64,000 nucleotides of DNA from Seiridium cupressi (Eukaryota; Ascomycota; Sordariomycetes; Amphisphaeriales; Sporocadaceae): assembly GCA_036674765.1 (NCBI GenBank), contig JARVKI010000037.1, positions 1 through 64,000 on the forward strand, written 5' to 3'. This document shows positions 43,696 to 56,300 of this stretch, piece by piece. Below the pieces are notes generated by a model that saw nothing but the letters and a program-made list of their open reading frames with translations, was not told the DNA's origin and made no database searches. How positions within the stretch are numbered: the stretch's first letter is position 1; every line of letters starts with the position of its first letter. The position numbers and the translations under genes are program-made.

Positions 43696-46081
43696 ATGAT
43701 GGCGACGATGTTGCGCTCCAAGGGGAAGAACCTCAGCTGCTTTTACTGTGGTCGTCGATCAGGTGTACAGTTCAGCGGCCAACCTTCGTTCGAATGCAAA
43801 CACTGCGAGGCAATAAATTGGCTTGACGAGGTAAGTGATGCGGTGGGGGAGGTTTTGGTGGAGAGAAAAAGTTCAGACCGACGCGCGAAGGGTGAAATGC
43901 AGAGATGCGGCTTGCTGATGGAAGTCACCCACAGAACGGAACGATCACGGACCCGCCAGCCGCGACTGCATTTTCAGATGAAGCCACGCATCCAGCCGCA
44001 TCATTTCGCTTGGCGACAAGACGAAATGCAGCTATGGAACTTGACGGCCTGGTTTCATCGCCGACCATGCCGCCGACGGACGTCTTTGGTTCTACGAGTT
44101 CCATATTCTGTGCAAAGTGTCAGAGGAACCAAGAACTCCTGGCGAGGACTCTGAAGGAGTACGAGTTTCCGGACGACACCAATGATCCTGAATATGCCGT
44201 CAGAGCCAAGGGGTACCGCGCATGGAAGAGGGACCTCGAAGCCAGGTATCCACAAGTGTGCATCCAATGCGAACCAAAGGTCGAAGAGCAACTACAGAAA
44301 GCCAGCTACACGGCAAAGACAGACCATATGCGACGGATGATTGATCGCACGAAAGAGCGCCGCCACCGCGCGAGGAAGCGGACGCCCTTGGATTATGTAG
44401 ATTCGGCCGGGAAGTGGAGTTGGCACGTCTCCTTCATGCTTCAGACGCTATGGCATGTTGTTGTTCTCAGCACTTTATTCGTCCAAGAGGATCGTCATGT
44501 TATTGACAACTGGGCCGTTGCAACCTTGCGCCAGGCTAGTGCATCTGCTTTGAACGTCTTGCCACAGTCCGACCGCTTCATCAAATGGGCAGTCAACACG
44601 AGTCTGCTGGCTGCCGCATGGAATCCGCGTTTCAAGCAGACGATAAGAGGCTTCACGGCACATATCCTCGGGTTTCGGCAGTGGTACACTTACCAACTTG
44701 TCATCATACTCATCAGATGCGCATGCCTTTTTCTTTCCCAGTACAATGATGCTCAAGGGATCCCAGCCCTCACACAGCTGGGTGCGCATCTGGTGATTGG
44801 CTGGTTGATGTTTTACGTAAGTCTCTCTGTCCTCATTTGGTCCAGATGTAGCTGAGCATGTTGCAGGTATATAAAGTTGCGGGAAAGGCTATACGCACAG
44901 ACAATACTCCTTTATTCGGGACGCGGCAATCTGCTCCGTCTGCTCAGCGAACCTCCGCGCCCCCTAATTTGCACCCACGTCCGAATGATTTGAGTGGTGT
45001 ATTAGACGAAATAATGGCATCGTCACCGAAAGGAGTCGAAAGTCATGCAAGCACACCACAGTCAGTCGCTAGCCCTTACCAATCTACGGGCATGGGAGGC
45101 GGGCCTTTGCGGAATGGATTTATCGGAACACCCTCCCGCCAATCCCGAAGTGGTGGGTTTGGAGGGCTCAATCTCTCCAGCTCACCACAGGATTCCGGAA
45201 TGGAGGCCCAAACAACACAGTATGGGGAGGAAATGGACTGGTCGCCATCCGGATCGCAACACAGAGCTTTCAGCACTCACGAACCGTACAAGGTGAAGAA
45301 TCCCAACCCGAGATTCACCAACTCCCGTCTTGGGTTCAATGATACACCTCTCGAGCCCAAGCCTGGTCCTTTCTGGTACAAGGTACCCCCCGCACCTATG
45401 AATCCTGCACAAAGGTTGCGAAACCCCACGCAGCCTGTGATTCGGGAGAGCCCAAAGGAGAGGCAAGAAAACTTCTTTTCGAATTCGAGGAAGACACTTG
45501 ACTTGGGCAGTAGTTCACAGAATGCCGAGTCCAGCTTTACTCTCAAGGATCCACAATTCTATGCTCCAGGTCCAAGGGACGATCCTCGAGATGGACTATC
45601 GAGCATGATGGGTTCATTCAGTATCAGTCCGGATCCTGAAGAACGTCGGGCAACGTCGGGCAACGGCATGAATGGTGTCCTATTTGCAACTAATAGAGCT
45701 CCAGCGACGTTGCAGAACAACAGTAAAGTCCGCATGGCCGAGTTATTGGTACTGTTTGGTGCGCTCTGGGCGTGGGTCACGGCCCTTGGCACTCAGGAAT
45801 CATATGGTTCAACACTAGGTCTTGGTGCAATCTGTGCCTGTCTCATCGTGTCGGTGAGACTCACGGCAGACTTGCTTGTTGACGCACAGGTGAGAGAAGG
45901 AAGGCAGCCATCGATCTTCTCGCTCTCATGGGCAAATCTGGGTTATGCGCAAGTGGTTGGGGCGCTGGTGCTCGTGTGGAAGACATGGGCGGGGAGCGCT
46001 CAAGGCATTGCTGACGGTGTATACGGAAATGCGTTATTGAGTGTCATGATTGCGCACCAATTCTGGCATGTCTTCAGCTAG
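43696..46081 (+). CDS. ima1: Inner nuclear membrane protein Ima1 (Samp1/TMEM201 family)
   Basis: Three exons, 43696-43830, 43935-44816 and 44867-46081, encode about 743 residues. Both introns are phase 0 (GAG|GTAAGT...CCACAG|AAC and TAC|GTAAGT...TTGCAG|GTA). The N-terminal Ima1_N zinc ribbon has CFYC (Cys15, Cys18) and CKHC (Cys34, Cys37), followed by INWLDENG. A second CxxC pair occurs in IFCAKCQRNQ and another in CIQC. Membrane segments follow in exon 2 (WHVSFMLQTLWHVVVLSTLF, LVIILIRCACLFL, GAHLVIGWLMFYV). A long serine/proline-rich nucleoplasmic loop has SP/TP sites. More helices close the protein (AELLVLFGALWAWVTALG, GLGAICACLIVSVRLTA, ALLSVMIAHQFWHVFS). Family members link heterochromatin and the cytoskeleton at the inner nuclear membrane. 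A second in-frame ATG at 43699 is equally possible. Confidence 0.9.
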
Positions 46082-47075
46082 AGGGGCGATGGACATATGA
46101 TATATGAAGTCATGGACACGATTGAACGCAAATACGGACGTCAGGGGATAGGGCACAGCATAGTGGTTTTTCCTTTCTTTGGCACATGCGGGCGTCGAGC
46201 ATTTTCAACAGTTGCATGGTAGAGGCGTTAGGGGATCATTGATGTAGTCAGATGAGGGCGGCGCAGGCGAGATACCCGGGATAGAAAAGGGCTGTGATGA
46301 ATACCCGTGTGCGTGGTTTGGGCTGCCAACACGTATCGAATTAGCTACTGAAGAAATTCTTTCTCGTGGTTCGAAATCGGGCCAATAAGTTTGAGTCAAG
46401 CCTCCAAAATGTGCACCTGCTGGATTCAAAGCGACGAAATGTAGACATTAGCAACTTGGTACGATGCATAGTGTAAGTGACTACTACAAGTGACGGGGCA
46501 AAGCATGAGTCTATCAAGAGTCCAGCTGTTTTCGGGCCATGATTTCATGGTCTGGCGATGGCAATTTCGCTTTTCTCGTGTCGGCATGCTCGGGATCCGT
46601 TTTTGTTTAGAAAATGGCCGCTGACACATCGGCCGTCCGACCCTTATTTACCTGGTCTGCCTTGTTGGCTTAGGTAAGTACAATAAATACAGGCAACGCT
46701 TGTGCTAGAGCGGCGTTGCACCACTGTCAGGCCACTAAACGCGCCACGGCAGCGCGCAATTCCGCGCGCTGCGGGTGATAACGCCACTCTCTGTCGATCG
46801 CTGTTGACACCCTCATTAAACCCCCTAAAAATCTCATAAAACATCGATGACAGCCATTTTAATTTGCCTTGCAGCCAAAAGTCGCATTACTTTCTGCTGA
46901 CAGAACTGCCCTACGCTTTCTGTCTCTTCTGCGAGAGCTTGTCCGACCCAGATAACACTCCTTCTGCTCCGCGATCGACAACTTTCACATCTCGACCAGT
47001 CGAGATTCCTGTTATACGAACCCCTGCATCCGAGGAACCGCACTCCGCAACAGCATCAGATCAACAACTGCGAAA
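46082..47075. other. Intergenic; possible small minus-strand ORF
   Basis: About 1 kb between ima1 and scs7. On the minus strand, 46429-46205 encodes a 74-codon frame (AHFGGLTQTYWPDFEPRERI, proline/serine-rich end) preceded by a splice-acceptor-like ccag. A short upstream frame begins at 46629. A tiny two-exon gene is conceivable but I cannot support it. The last ~250 bases are the scs7 leader. Confidence 0.3.
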
Positions 47076-48266
47076 ATGCCCTCGCGAACCCTCCCGACCC
47101 TGACACGGGCCGAAGTCGAGTCGCATAACACCGGAAAGTCCTGCTATGTCACCCTCGGCCAAAACGTCTACGACGTGACCGACTTTCTCGAAGGCCATCC
47201 CGGCGGTCCCGAGCTGATCCTCGAGTATGCTGGCAAAGACATCGCAGCCATACTCAAGGACCAAGACTCCCACACACATTCCGACTCTGCCTACGAGATC
47301 CTCGACGAGTCTTTGGTCGGCTTCGTTGTCAGTGAGAAGATTGCGGCCGACCATGAGCTGCAGAAGAAGGTCAATGGCAACGATGTGCAGATCAACGAAG
47401 AAGTCACCCCTCTTGTTCACCCGCGGACGGGCATGAGCTGCGAGGAGGACCTTACCAAGGACACCGACTACGACGTGGATTACAAGAAGCACAAGTTCAT
47501 CGATCTCAACAAGCCCATGCTGATGCAGGTCTGGTTCGGTGGCTTCAGCAAGGACTTCTACCTCGACCAGGTCCACCGCCCCAGGCACTACAAAGGAGGA
47601 GCGAGTGCGCCGATCTTCGGCAACTTCTTGGAGCCTCTCAGCAAGACGCCGTGGTGGGTGATACCAACCATCTGGTTGCCTCCGGTTGTGTATGGCACTT
47701 ACCTCTCCCATGAGGGCCTTTCCGGCGGATGGCTTCAAGTCGCCACGTGCTTCGGGTTTGGACTTTTCTTGTGGTCTCTTATAGAGTATATTCTGCACCG
47801 TTTCCTGTTCCACCTCGACTAGTAAGTTTACATCCTATCGCAATGCTCGCCGACATCCTCTAACGAACCTCGTAGCTATCTCCCCGACAACCGCGTAGGC
47901 ATCACCCTGCACTTCCTGCTCCACGGTGTTCACCATTACCTGCCCATGGACAAGTACCGACTAGTGATGCCACCCACCCTCTTCATCGTTCTAGCCACGC
48001 CGTTCTGGAAGCTGGCCCATACCATCTTCTACTGGAACTGGCACATGGGCACCGCCGTCTACTGCGGTGGTATTTTTGGTTACATCTGCTACGATCTGAC
48101 ACATTACTTCCTACACCACCAGAACCTGCCGCTCTGGTACAAGGGATTGAAGAAGTACCACCTGGCCCACCACTTCCTCGACTACGAGCTCGGTTTCGGA
48201 GTCACGAGCAAGTTCTGGGACCAGGTGTTCGGCACCGAGCTGGTCACCGTCGTCAAGACCTCATAG
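47076..48266 (+). CDS. scs7: Sphingolipid/fatty acid 2-hydroxylase Scs7
   Basis: Two exons, 47076-47821 and 47876-48266, encode about 378 residues. The intron (TA|GTAAGT...CTCGTAG|C) joins FHLD to YYLPDNRVG. The N-terminal cytochrome b5 domain has its heme ligands in HPGG (His41) and HTHSDSAYEIL (around His68). A fatty-acid hydroxylase domain follows with membrane segments and the histidine clusters EYILHRFLFH, HGVHH, HYFLHHQ and HLAHH that bind two irons. The enzyme sits in the ER and adds the alpha-hydroxyl to the very long acyl chain of ceramides, using the fused b5 as electron donor. Length and both domains are normal for fungal Scs7/Fah1. Confidence 0.97.
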
Positions 48267-49883
48267 GCTCTTTCAGGGGCAATTTACTTCTCAGGACAAA
48301 GTTTGGATACGCCATTGTAATGAAAGCATGTACATATGAATAGGGATGGCATTGCATGGCATACGCGACATGCGAACGAAGAGGCGAGCAAGTAAAGCCT
48401 GGCATTCGGGGGGCGTTCTGGAGTGCTGGCCTTGACGACATGGTTTGCTTGTGGAAATACTCAACTACTCAATTAATACGATTAATTCTCATTCGTCTTC
48501 AAGCTGGACAACCGTTAATGCTCATCTTACTGTAACGCCCGGTCGTTAGGGAGGCAATAATCAAGGCTAACGGCATAAATGTGAATCAAAATGAACCGCT
48601 GACATCGCAGCCAAATGCCGCGTCGATAGCATGTCGCCTGACTCTGGATTGCGATAACAAGTCGTCATGGCAGCTTCTTTCAACCTTGCATGCAATGAGC
48701 AGTTCCAGGAAGATGGCCATAGTTATGTGCACATATGCTGTGCTGACGCAGATCGGCAGCGCCACTCCAGGCTGTACAAAACTCTTTCTGCCTTCTCGTC
48801 CTTCTGGGGCTTGGAGGTATGCCAGTCTTCTGAAGGAATGGCCAATACGCCTTGCTTATGGAGTACTTGGATCAACATCTCACTCAAGAAATCCACCCCT
48901 GATTCAGCGGTTGCGACGCTTGCAGTTCGAGCTCATCTCCCACCCCCCACAGGGCGAACACAACCCCTTGGGAAAAGCTTTGAGAACTACTCAAGTATCT
49001 CAATTAGGTCGCGTATTGTCTATTTCGTGACTTTTGCTACAATGTTCCAAGGGACTATGAGTGTGCTGACGATGTTTTAAGTCTATCGCAACCATGGAGA
49101 AAGGATTATTGGGTCCACCTGGCACTACGCAAACACAGCCCCTGACCATGCTTGGGACGGATAAGTTAGGATGTCCCAAAACACCTGACATCTGACGAGC
49201 TAACACGACATCTGAGAGCTGGGAGGGATTTCAGAAAGGCTTTTTGGACAACTTTGAGTTTATCGTAACCCTGGAGTGACGGCCATTGGATTCGAATCGC
49301 GCTCTTCGTAGTTAGATCGAGAGGGTTAAATTCCGTAATGGGTTCGACTCCCATTGGCATCGGTTCTGGAGAGACTTCGGGTCTCTCTCTTTGTTTCATC
49401 TCCAAGAAATATTCACCAAGGGAATACAATGTATGTTTTGAGTCAGTCACAGCTCAAAGCCAAATATATAATATATCGCATAATTACATTCACCGGCACG
49501 CATTTAGGCTGTGGTGTGAACGTCTCATTAGTGGTTGGCGTCATAGATCCGTCTGTTTGGACCAGAGTGTAACCAACATGACGAACTTCCATCATAGTGA
49601 TTTGGCAGGACGACTTCAGAGCGTGGCAGTCAATTTGTTTTGGGTATAAAAGTGCAGCGTGAGCTACCGCTATTGTCTAACTGTCTCCTGTCCTCTTTCG
49701 GTCAGAAGAGGCACCGTCTATCATAGCTAGAAATCTAATAATACATAAAGGAGAAATTACAGCAAAGGGAGTTATAGAGGTGCACCAGACCTTGGCGCTG
49801 AGGACCGTTCTATGATGCCGGTGTAACAACGAACCCGAATATTCCTGAGCAAGCTCAAATCTTTCCTTCTGTGCTTACTGTGC
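48267..49883. other. Intergenic, no confident gene
   Basis: 1.6 kb between convergent genes. Frames at 48667-49080 (plus) and 49450-49166 (minus) have no family character. At 49289-49361 there is a tRNA-like string with a perfect B box (GGTTCGACTCC) that does not fold properly; see the rejected list. Confidence 0.4.
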
Positions 49884-50960
49884 CTATCTGCCAGATGTTT
49901 GACGCAGGTTTGCGTCTACCTTGTCTAGACGCTTGACGACAGAGCCCAGCACCACCTTGAGAATGCTATCGCCGGTGAGGCTTGTTCTGTTGTCGCTAAA
50001 TGTAGCGGTGTCAACCATGTCTCGAAGCTCGCGGTTATTACTATCCCAGTTGAGTTCGTCATCCAGTTCCCGCAGGGCTGCTGCCGCCCCTCTTTCGTTT
50101 CCAACTTGGAAAAACTGGATGCCGATTTGGTAGGGAGGGGCATCCAACTTATCAAGCCTCTTGGCTGCCTGCTTGATGACGCCGCCGACCTCGTCGCTGG
50201 GGGCACCGTCGGTGATAACTATGATGCTAAGGGGCTTGAGACAGGTCTCGTCACCAGTCTCACGAACCCGTGCCTCGTACTCCTTGAGATAGTGTCGAAG
50301 AATATGCGCCAGTCGTTGGCCAGTGGGTGTGGCACCCCGGGGACGGACCATATTGAACATCTCCTCGACCGTGAGTTGCTCGCCAGACGAGCTGGTTCCC
50401 CGGCTGCGCTTGACGTTGCGGTAGCCAGTGCCCGCTTTCCAGGGCTCGTCAGAGCTTCCGGCATCCATGGTCAGGTTATTCATAAAGTAGAAATCAGGAC
50501 CATCTTCGTCATGCGAGAAGATAACTGGCAGGATGGTACTGACGGCTGCTTGTGTCTCGTGCCATGATCTTCCCGCCATGCTGCCCGAGTCGTCGATCAA
50601 GAAGACTGTGTCGAATCTGGAGAGGAAGGCGTACTGGTCCTCATTTGTGCTGGCTTGCGCGGCTGAAATTGCAGGATGAGCACCCGACTGATAACGTTCA
50701 TAGTGAGGGGATGCACCTAGCGATGGTTCTGCGACTGGTGTGGGCTCTGAGGCTGGTGTGGTAGTTGCTGTGTATGCCGGAGGAGGTGACGGGGCCCTCG
50801 GGCGACGTGTGGGAGGAGCTGCGTTCCCTAGAGGACTGTCTGATTGTTCGCCCTTGCGTGAGCTCCTTTTGCTAAAGGTGCGGTCTAGCAAACTCCCCGA
50901 TCTCGAAGAGCCATCGGGGTTGGAGGGATGCCGCCGGGAGTGAAAGGGATTCCAGTTCAT
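49884..50960 (-). CDS. von Willebrand factor A (vWA) domain protein
   Basis: From the ATG at 50960 (MNWNPFHSRR) the protein has 358 residues; the frame is open 36 codons further up but without protein character. Residues 1-110 are a low-complexity, basic and proline/serine-rich tail. The vWA domain starts at FDTVFLIDDSGSMAG, with the metal-ion-dependent adhesion site D123-x-S125-x-S127. It continues with PRGATPTGQRL (the MIDAS threonine) and LSIIVITDGAPSDE (the MIDAS aspartate). Cytosolic fungal vWA proteins of this layout are common but poorly studied; they are thought to act as protein-interaction modules. No signal peptide or membrane segment. Partner unknown. Confidence 0.88.
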   Translation of the reverse strand: MNWNPFHSRRHPSNPDGSSRSGSLLDRTFSKRSSRKGEQSDSPLGNAAPPTRRPRAPSPPPAYTATTTPASEPTPVAEPSLGASPHYERYQSGAHPAISAAQASTNEDQYAFLSRFDTVFLIDDSGSMAGRSWHETQAAVSTILPVIFSHDEDGPDFYFMNNLTMDAGSSDEPWKAGTGYRNVKRSRGTSSSGEQLTVEEMFNMVRPRGATPTGQRLAHILRHYLKEYEARVRETGDETCLKPLSIIVITDGAPSDEVGGVIKQAAKRLDKLDAPPYQIGIQFFQVGNERGAAAALRELDDELNWDSNNRELRDMVDTATFSDNRTSLTGDSILKVVLGSVVKRLDKVDANLRQTSGR

Positions 50961-52586
50961 GATGTCAGATCTGTGTGGAGGGTGGTGAAAATTGTGAGGA
51001 AGGAAGAATGATTGACGGGAGTCATTGCATCCAGAATGCGTTACAGGTAAAGTAGTTAAAGTGTTCATAATGACTGTGATTTAGAAGTAGCTACCCGTGG
51101 CTGAATGTTCGTTAGTCTTGTTTCCGGAGGAGTCAAAGAGGACCGTCTTTGTTTAGTCTGAATCACTGTTTGCTTGAACCTTGTTTGTGATGCGATTGTG
51201 TTCACTATGGACGAACACACATAGACTTATATGTCTCCCAGCTGCGGCTCCATTTTCCAACCGCCACGACTCTGGCGCCGCAAATCCCCAGAATTGCCTT
51301 GCGAGGCGCACTTTGGAGTTACAAGTAGAAGAACCATCAACAACGCCTGCACTTAATACATACAATGTAGCATTCAGGGATATCACAAAGGCGGCTATAA
51401 GTTTCAGGGCTTCTTTGAATCAATGTTGGGGGTCAGGTACTTCGCCCCCACATGACCACGATAAGGGTAATTGGAGATGAGCCTTGTTAGCGCGGGTGCC
51501 AACATTCGCCATCGCTATTAATCACGGTAAGGCAAGGCGAGGTGACAAGGCTCCCATGGGGCGCAGCCAAAAATGCCTAGCCGGGTAGTGTGGTGTAGCA
51601 CAGCCATGGGCAGGACAAATGCTGCCCCACAGATGACCAGGGGCCATCCATTTCTCTGGAACAGCGGCCCTGCACTAATCATTCGGCGACAATCGAAAGG
51701 CTCTCTTGGCGACCACGGGTCCCTGAAAACAGCCCAATACCACCCAGGCCGAGATTCTGCTGACCGTGGTCGGGAGACGACTCATTTGCCCGCAATAGAT
51801 CTGGTTACCCCAAATTTCCACTGCCATGCCGTTTAATTGTTTTCTCTGTTTCTTCCTCTTTAGTAAAACTACAGCTATCACGACAGCAGCATGTCACTGA
51901 GGTTTGTTTTCGATACAGTGACAGCGTCTCACATGTTTTGTTACCATGCTAGTAAAGCCATCCCAGGTTAGTTGTCCATGGAAGTGGCGCTGCGCTGGAA
52001 TTCTGGTCGACCCATTCATGACCCAGATCAGCCTCTAATCTGAATACGTGATCATTGCCTGGGAAATGCCCTGCACGCCGCGGCGCCCATAAGAGAGGTC
52101 AGCATCATTTGGTACAGTGCAGCGATGTAATAGATGAAGTTGTGCATTACTTGGCCAACGACCCGCGTTTCTCCAACAATAGCCTTAGCTACGTGGTGCT
52201 GCTACGGGTCTCGCTCCATTCAGGGTCAAGGCTGAATGTATGGGTGATATCTTGATTTAAAAAGCTGACGAAGAAGGAGGAAGCTTTGGGAGCTTCCCAG
52301 CTGTTTTATATAGGAGCAGGCCGCACGGGCCTGAGGCTGTGTCGCCCTACCAAACCCCCTCCATCCTCTAACGCACAGATCTGTGTTCTAGGTATTAGAA
52401 GCCAAATCAATATTTGGCGGGCAGACGGTACTCTATGCAGAGCCCTAACATTCCCCACTCTGTAGCAAAGGTACCGGGACACGAGAACTATTGTATAACC
52501 AATGCCTGGAACTTGTTGATTTCGTTTGAATCTTTGGGCGTCCTGTGTGCCTGTCAGAATTCACTGTGAAGATATTTCTCTAAGTT
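50961..52586. other. Intergenic, no gene seen
   Basis: About 1.6 kb upstream of the vWA gene. It contains that gene's promoter and leader. Short frames on both strands look random. Confidence 0.45.
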
Positions 52587-52844
52587 CTAGCCGTCTTGCC
52601 AAAAGTTCATCTCGCCAATCCCCCGATCGGCCGGCAGTGTGGCATAAGACTTTGGTTCACCAGTCTTCGGGTCTGCAAAATCCGAGCATTTGAACAGGCT
52701 GAGATGTCGAGCAAGCTTTGGGACCGTTAATTTATCAGTCAGTTGATTGATGAAGTCCTCTTTCGAGATACCCGCGGTAGATCCCGATGGTCACTCGTCG
52801 GAGAAGCAAGGTTTGCTAAGAATTGCAATATTGGAACCAAACAT
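52587..52844 (-). pseudogene. 3' fragment of an unrecognised gene, with in-frame stop
   Basis: Minus-strand reading from the ATG at 52844 gives MFGSNIAILSKPCFSDE, a TGA at 52791-52793, then 67 further codons in the same frame. These include GISKEDFINQLTDKL, KLARHLSLFKCSDFADP and GEPKSYATLPADRGIGEMNF, ending at a TAG (52587-52589). The second part has the composition and periodicity of a real protein end and is far too long and regular for chance. An intron-acceptor-like CACCTTTTAG lies just upstream near 52857. I do not recognise the family. Upstream exons were not found, so this is a degraded gene end, or the last exon of a gene whose TGA replaced a sense codon. Confidence 0.5.
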
Positions 52845-53343
52845 GGAACGTATTTTAGCTAAAAGGTGAGATATGGGAAGGACTCGTAAAAGTGAGCTTG
52901 ATAGATTAGCAGCTAAGCATGTACTCACGTGAATATAGATATTCAGAGGTGGGCACATATAATATGACAAGAGAATACCACACCAACTATTTGCTAGATG
53001 CACGTGATCATGACAGATATTGGTTTTCTGCTTAGCAAGATTATACTATTGTAGCTCCATCTGTCCAGGATGGCCCGATGCGAGTATACCCCACAGTCAT
53101 TTCGGTGGGGAAGCCGGGACATGGGCCGAACATATCTGCTAGCGATGCAGTCGACGTCTTGTGAGATATCTGGTGGGGATGCAAGATTAACGAGGGGCAA
53201 TACCCGGGACTTTTTTCCGATTACGTACAACTTGAAATAGGAAGCTTGAAGTACATGTACCTTTCGACGAAAAGCCAGTGTTCAGGAAGTAGAACGCCGA
53301 CCAGCCTCTATGCACCCTGGCCCCGCCTTCCTCGTCTTCAGCC

Positions 53344-56300
53344 ATGCCCTCTTCGAGAATTTTCGTCACTTTGATCGTGGCACTGTGCCATACGTGTCTG
53401 GCCGCGCTATCGGATAATTTCACAAATGAATTCCTTCCCCCCCCCCTATTCGGTACGGCCCACATGTGTTCTACCACTGGATCAATGGAAACATTCGCAA
53501 GGCCGCTTTGGCCAAAGACCTTGATGCTATGGTCGACGCCGGGTACCGGGGGGGGGGGGCCCTCATTCTGGACGTGAACGCTGGAATTCCACAAGAGGAC
53601 ATTCTCTACGGTAGCGATGAGTGGTTGGACCTTTTGACACACACGGTACAGGAAATGGAAAAGAGAGGCCAATTAGCAGCTATGCACAACGCTCCAGGAT
53701 ACTCCGGCATCGGGAGTACTGAACTTCCCTTGAATCAGACCATGAAACAATTGGTATGGACTGAGACACGCATCAACAGCAACGACAGCACGGGCAAGAT
53801 GTTGCAAAAGCCATTCACGAAACTCGGGATCTATGAAGACCTGTATACTCTGGCCTATCCTGCATTATTCGGCGAGGGTACTGTTTTTAGGGAAGCAGTG
53901 GCGGCAGTCAGCATCAATGGAGCTCCTCAGAACACTACTATTTTCAACTTCATCGATAGAGGCAATCCGATTCGGTTGAAGTCCCAGAATGAGTCACTAG
54001 TGGTTGCAATGAAGACACTCTACATGGCTCAAGCAATTGCCCTGTACCGCCTTCCAGAGACACCAACCAATGCCTTTGATGGTGCTCGTGATTTTCCACC
54101 ATCTTGGAGTTTATAGATCAGGGATGACTCCTTGTCTTGGTCCAATGTAGGCACCGCAGGCACTTTCCCTGCATTGAGGGAGATGGATGCTCCGTCAGTA
54201 TTGACATTTTCTCCAGTCGTGGCAAAGTATTTCCGCCTCCAGCCTTCCGGTCCCAGCTGAGTTATTGGGTTGGACATTTCATCGTCAGCGCGTCTTCCAA
54301 ACTGGGCCGTGAAGAGTCACGGAGCAGCTGGTACGATATCTTCTAATCCGGCTGTTGTTCCAAATGTGACTGCGAGCATTAATTCGTCGACCATTATTGA
54401 TATCACGAAATATCTGGGCCCAGACGGCGACTTGGATTGGGTCCCACACGAAGGAACCTACACTGTTGTGCGTTTGGGTTACACTTTGACCGGCCAGGAG
54501 ATGCCCGCAACGCCTGACAGCCAGACACCAGCATTATCTGTCGATCTCTTCAGCAAGGATGCCATCGACGCACATTTTGATACGCATCTAGATCGCGTCA
54601 TCACTGCATTGAAACCTTACATTCCCGAAACATTCTACGGGCTGGAAATTGATAGTTATGAGCTCGGGCAGCAGAATTGGGGCGGTCAATTGGAAAGCGA
54701 TTTCCTTGACCTGAGAGGTTACAGCTTGAATCCATGGATACTGGCTGCGACTGGTCATGCGCTTGATTCTGCAATGTATACCGAGAAGTTTCTTTACGAC
54801 CTACGGTTGACGCATGCCAATCTCGTTGCCACAAACTGCTATGGCTACTTTCAGCAGCGCCTCACCGAGCACGGCCTGCAGCTTCTCATTGAGCCGTACG
54901 GTGACGGACCTTTCGATAGTATGGAACTCGCCGGAACCGCAGACCCCGCTTACGGGGAGTTTTGAGCCCATCATACGTATGGCAGCGATGGCTACTCGTC
55001 AATGGGTTTGTCAAGCGCTGGCGAGAAGGGGATTGAACTTGTCCCTTCCGAGGCGTTCACTGGTCAGCCCACTACCAGCAAATGGACGGAATTCCCCTAC
55101 AATCTCAAAGGGGAAGGCGACAGAATTATGGCTTTTGGCATCAACCGGTGATTTCTGCATACATTTGTGCACCAGCCAGTCGATGAAGCAGTACCAGGCA
55201 TGACTTTCGGACCCTTCGGGACTCACTTCGATAGGATGAATACTTGGACAAAGCAGGCTTCAGGTTGGAGTCAGTATGTGTCACGCGTCTCTTACATGAT
55301 GCAGAATACTCGACACATTGTGGACATTGGATGTTTCATTGGCGATGAAGCCTCGGCTAGCCCGCCGATCACATATAACAGCCCTTACGCGGTGCCCTTG
55401 TACTACCAAGCTGATGTGTTCTCTCGCTCAAACCTACTTCTTCTAACTCCGAAAGACGGCAAAGCATGCTACGCCTCGGGTCTCTGTTTCTCATTATTGG
55501 TTTTCCCCGATATGCCCTCAGCGAGTGCGCAGACACTATCTCATATTATCGATCTCGCCATTGGCGGGGTTCCGGTGTTGCTCCTTGGAACAAACCCCCC
55601 CGAAACGGTCGATCGGCCGTATAAACTCGGATGGGGATGTCGTTCAACTGGGACAGAAGTTATGGGGCATGAAGGGTACCGGCGTCGTCTTTATCGGTAA
55701 CACGACCAACCAGGTCGCTAACCTTGTTGGCATCAAACCACATCTGACGTTTACTGCCACAGCAAATAACGCGGCCATATACTACATCCATAAGTCAATG
55801 GACGATGGTAGTGAAATTTACTTTGTAACTAACAACCTGAGGGAGTCATTCTCGGCGGTGCTGAGCTTGCGTGGCGCCGGTGTTCCTGAAATATGGAATG
55901 CAATGGATGGCCAAGTATCAAGTGCTGTTGTCAGTTCGATCTCTGGGGACCGAACCCTTATTTCCTACTCATTCGGTCCGTTGCAGAGTGTATTGATCCG
56001 CCTAAAATATGGCGAAATTCCTTCACCAAGCAGTATCACTTCGATCGCCAGAGGAAACACCGTACTCTACTCCACAGTTTCTCCGAGTGCCTTGTCAACT
56101 ACACAATGGGCTGGAGTTTCCTCCTCTTTCACCATTATTTTCTGGGCCAAGCCTGAGGTATATCAATTCGGAACGACAGGTTATGTGTTTTATCCGACAG
56201 GCGCTGCGGCTTATGGGTCAAAGCACGCATTAAGCTCGGTCGCCATGGGTTGTAATGGAAGTCAGCTATTGGAAGCAACAACCTCAGCCCCAGTCTCAGT

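Noticed and set aside
47061..47813. 250-codon minus-strand frame
   Set aside because: Antisense shadow of scs7 exon 1, which has cytochrome b5 and hydroxylase motifs.
48667..49080. 137-codon plus-strand frame after scs7
   Set aside because: Composition is irregular, with no domain, splice or start support.
49289..49361. tRNA-like 73-base string with a perfect B box and T arm
   Set aside because: The T arm pairs, but the acceptor ends match at only five of seven positions and no anticodon stem with a valid variable loop can be formed. At most a degenerate tRNA remnant.
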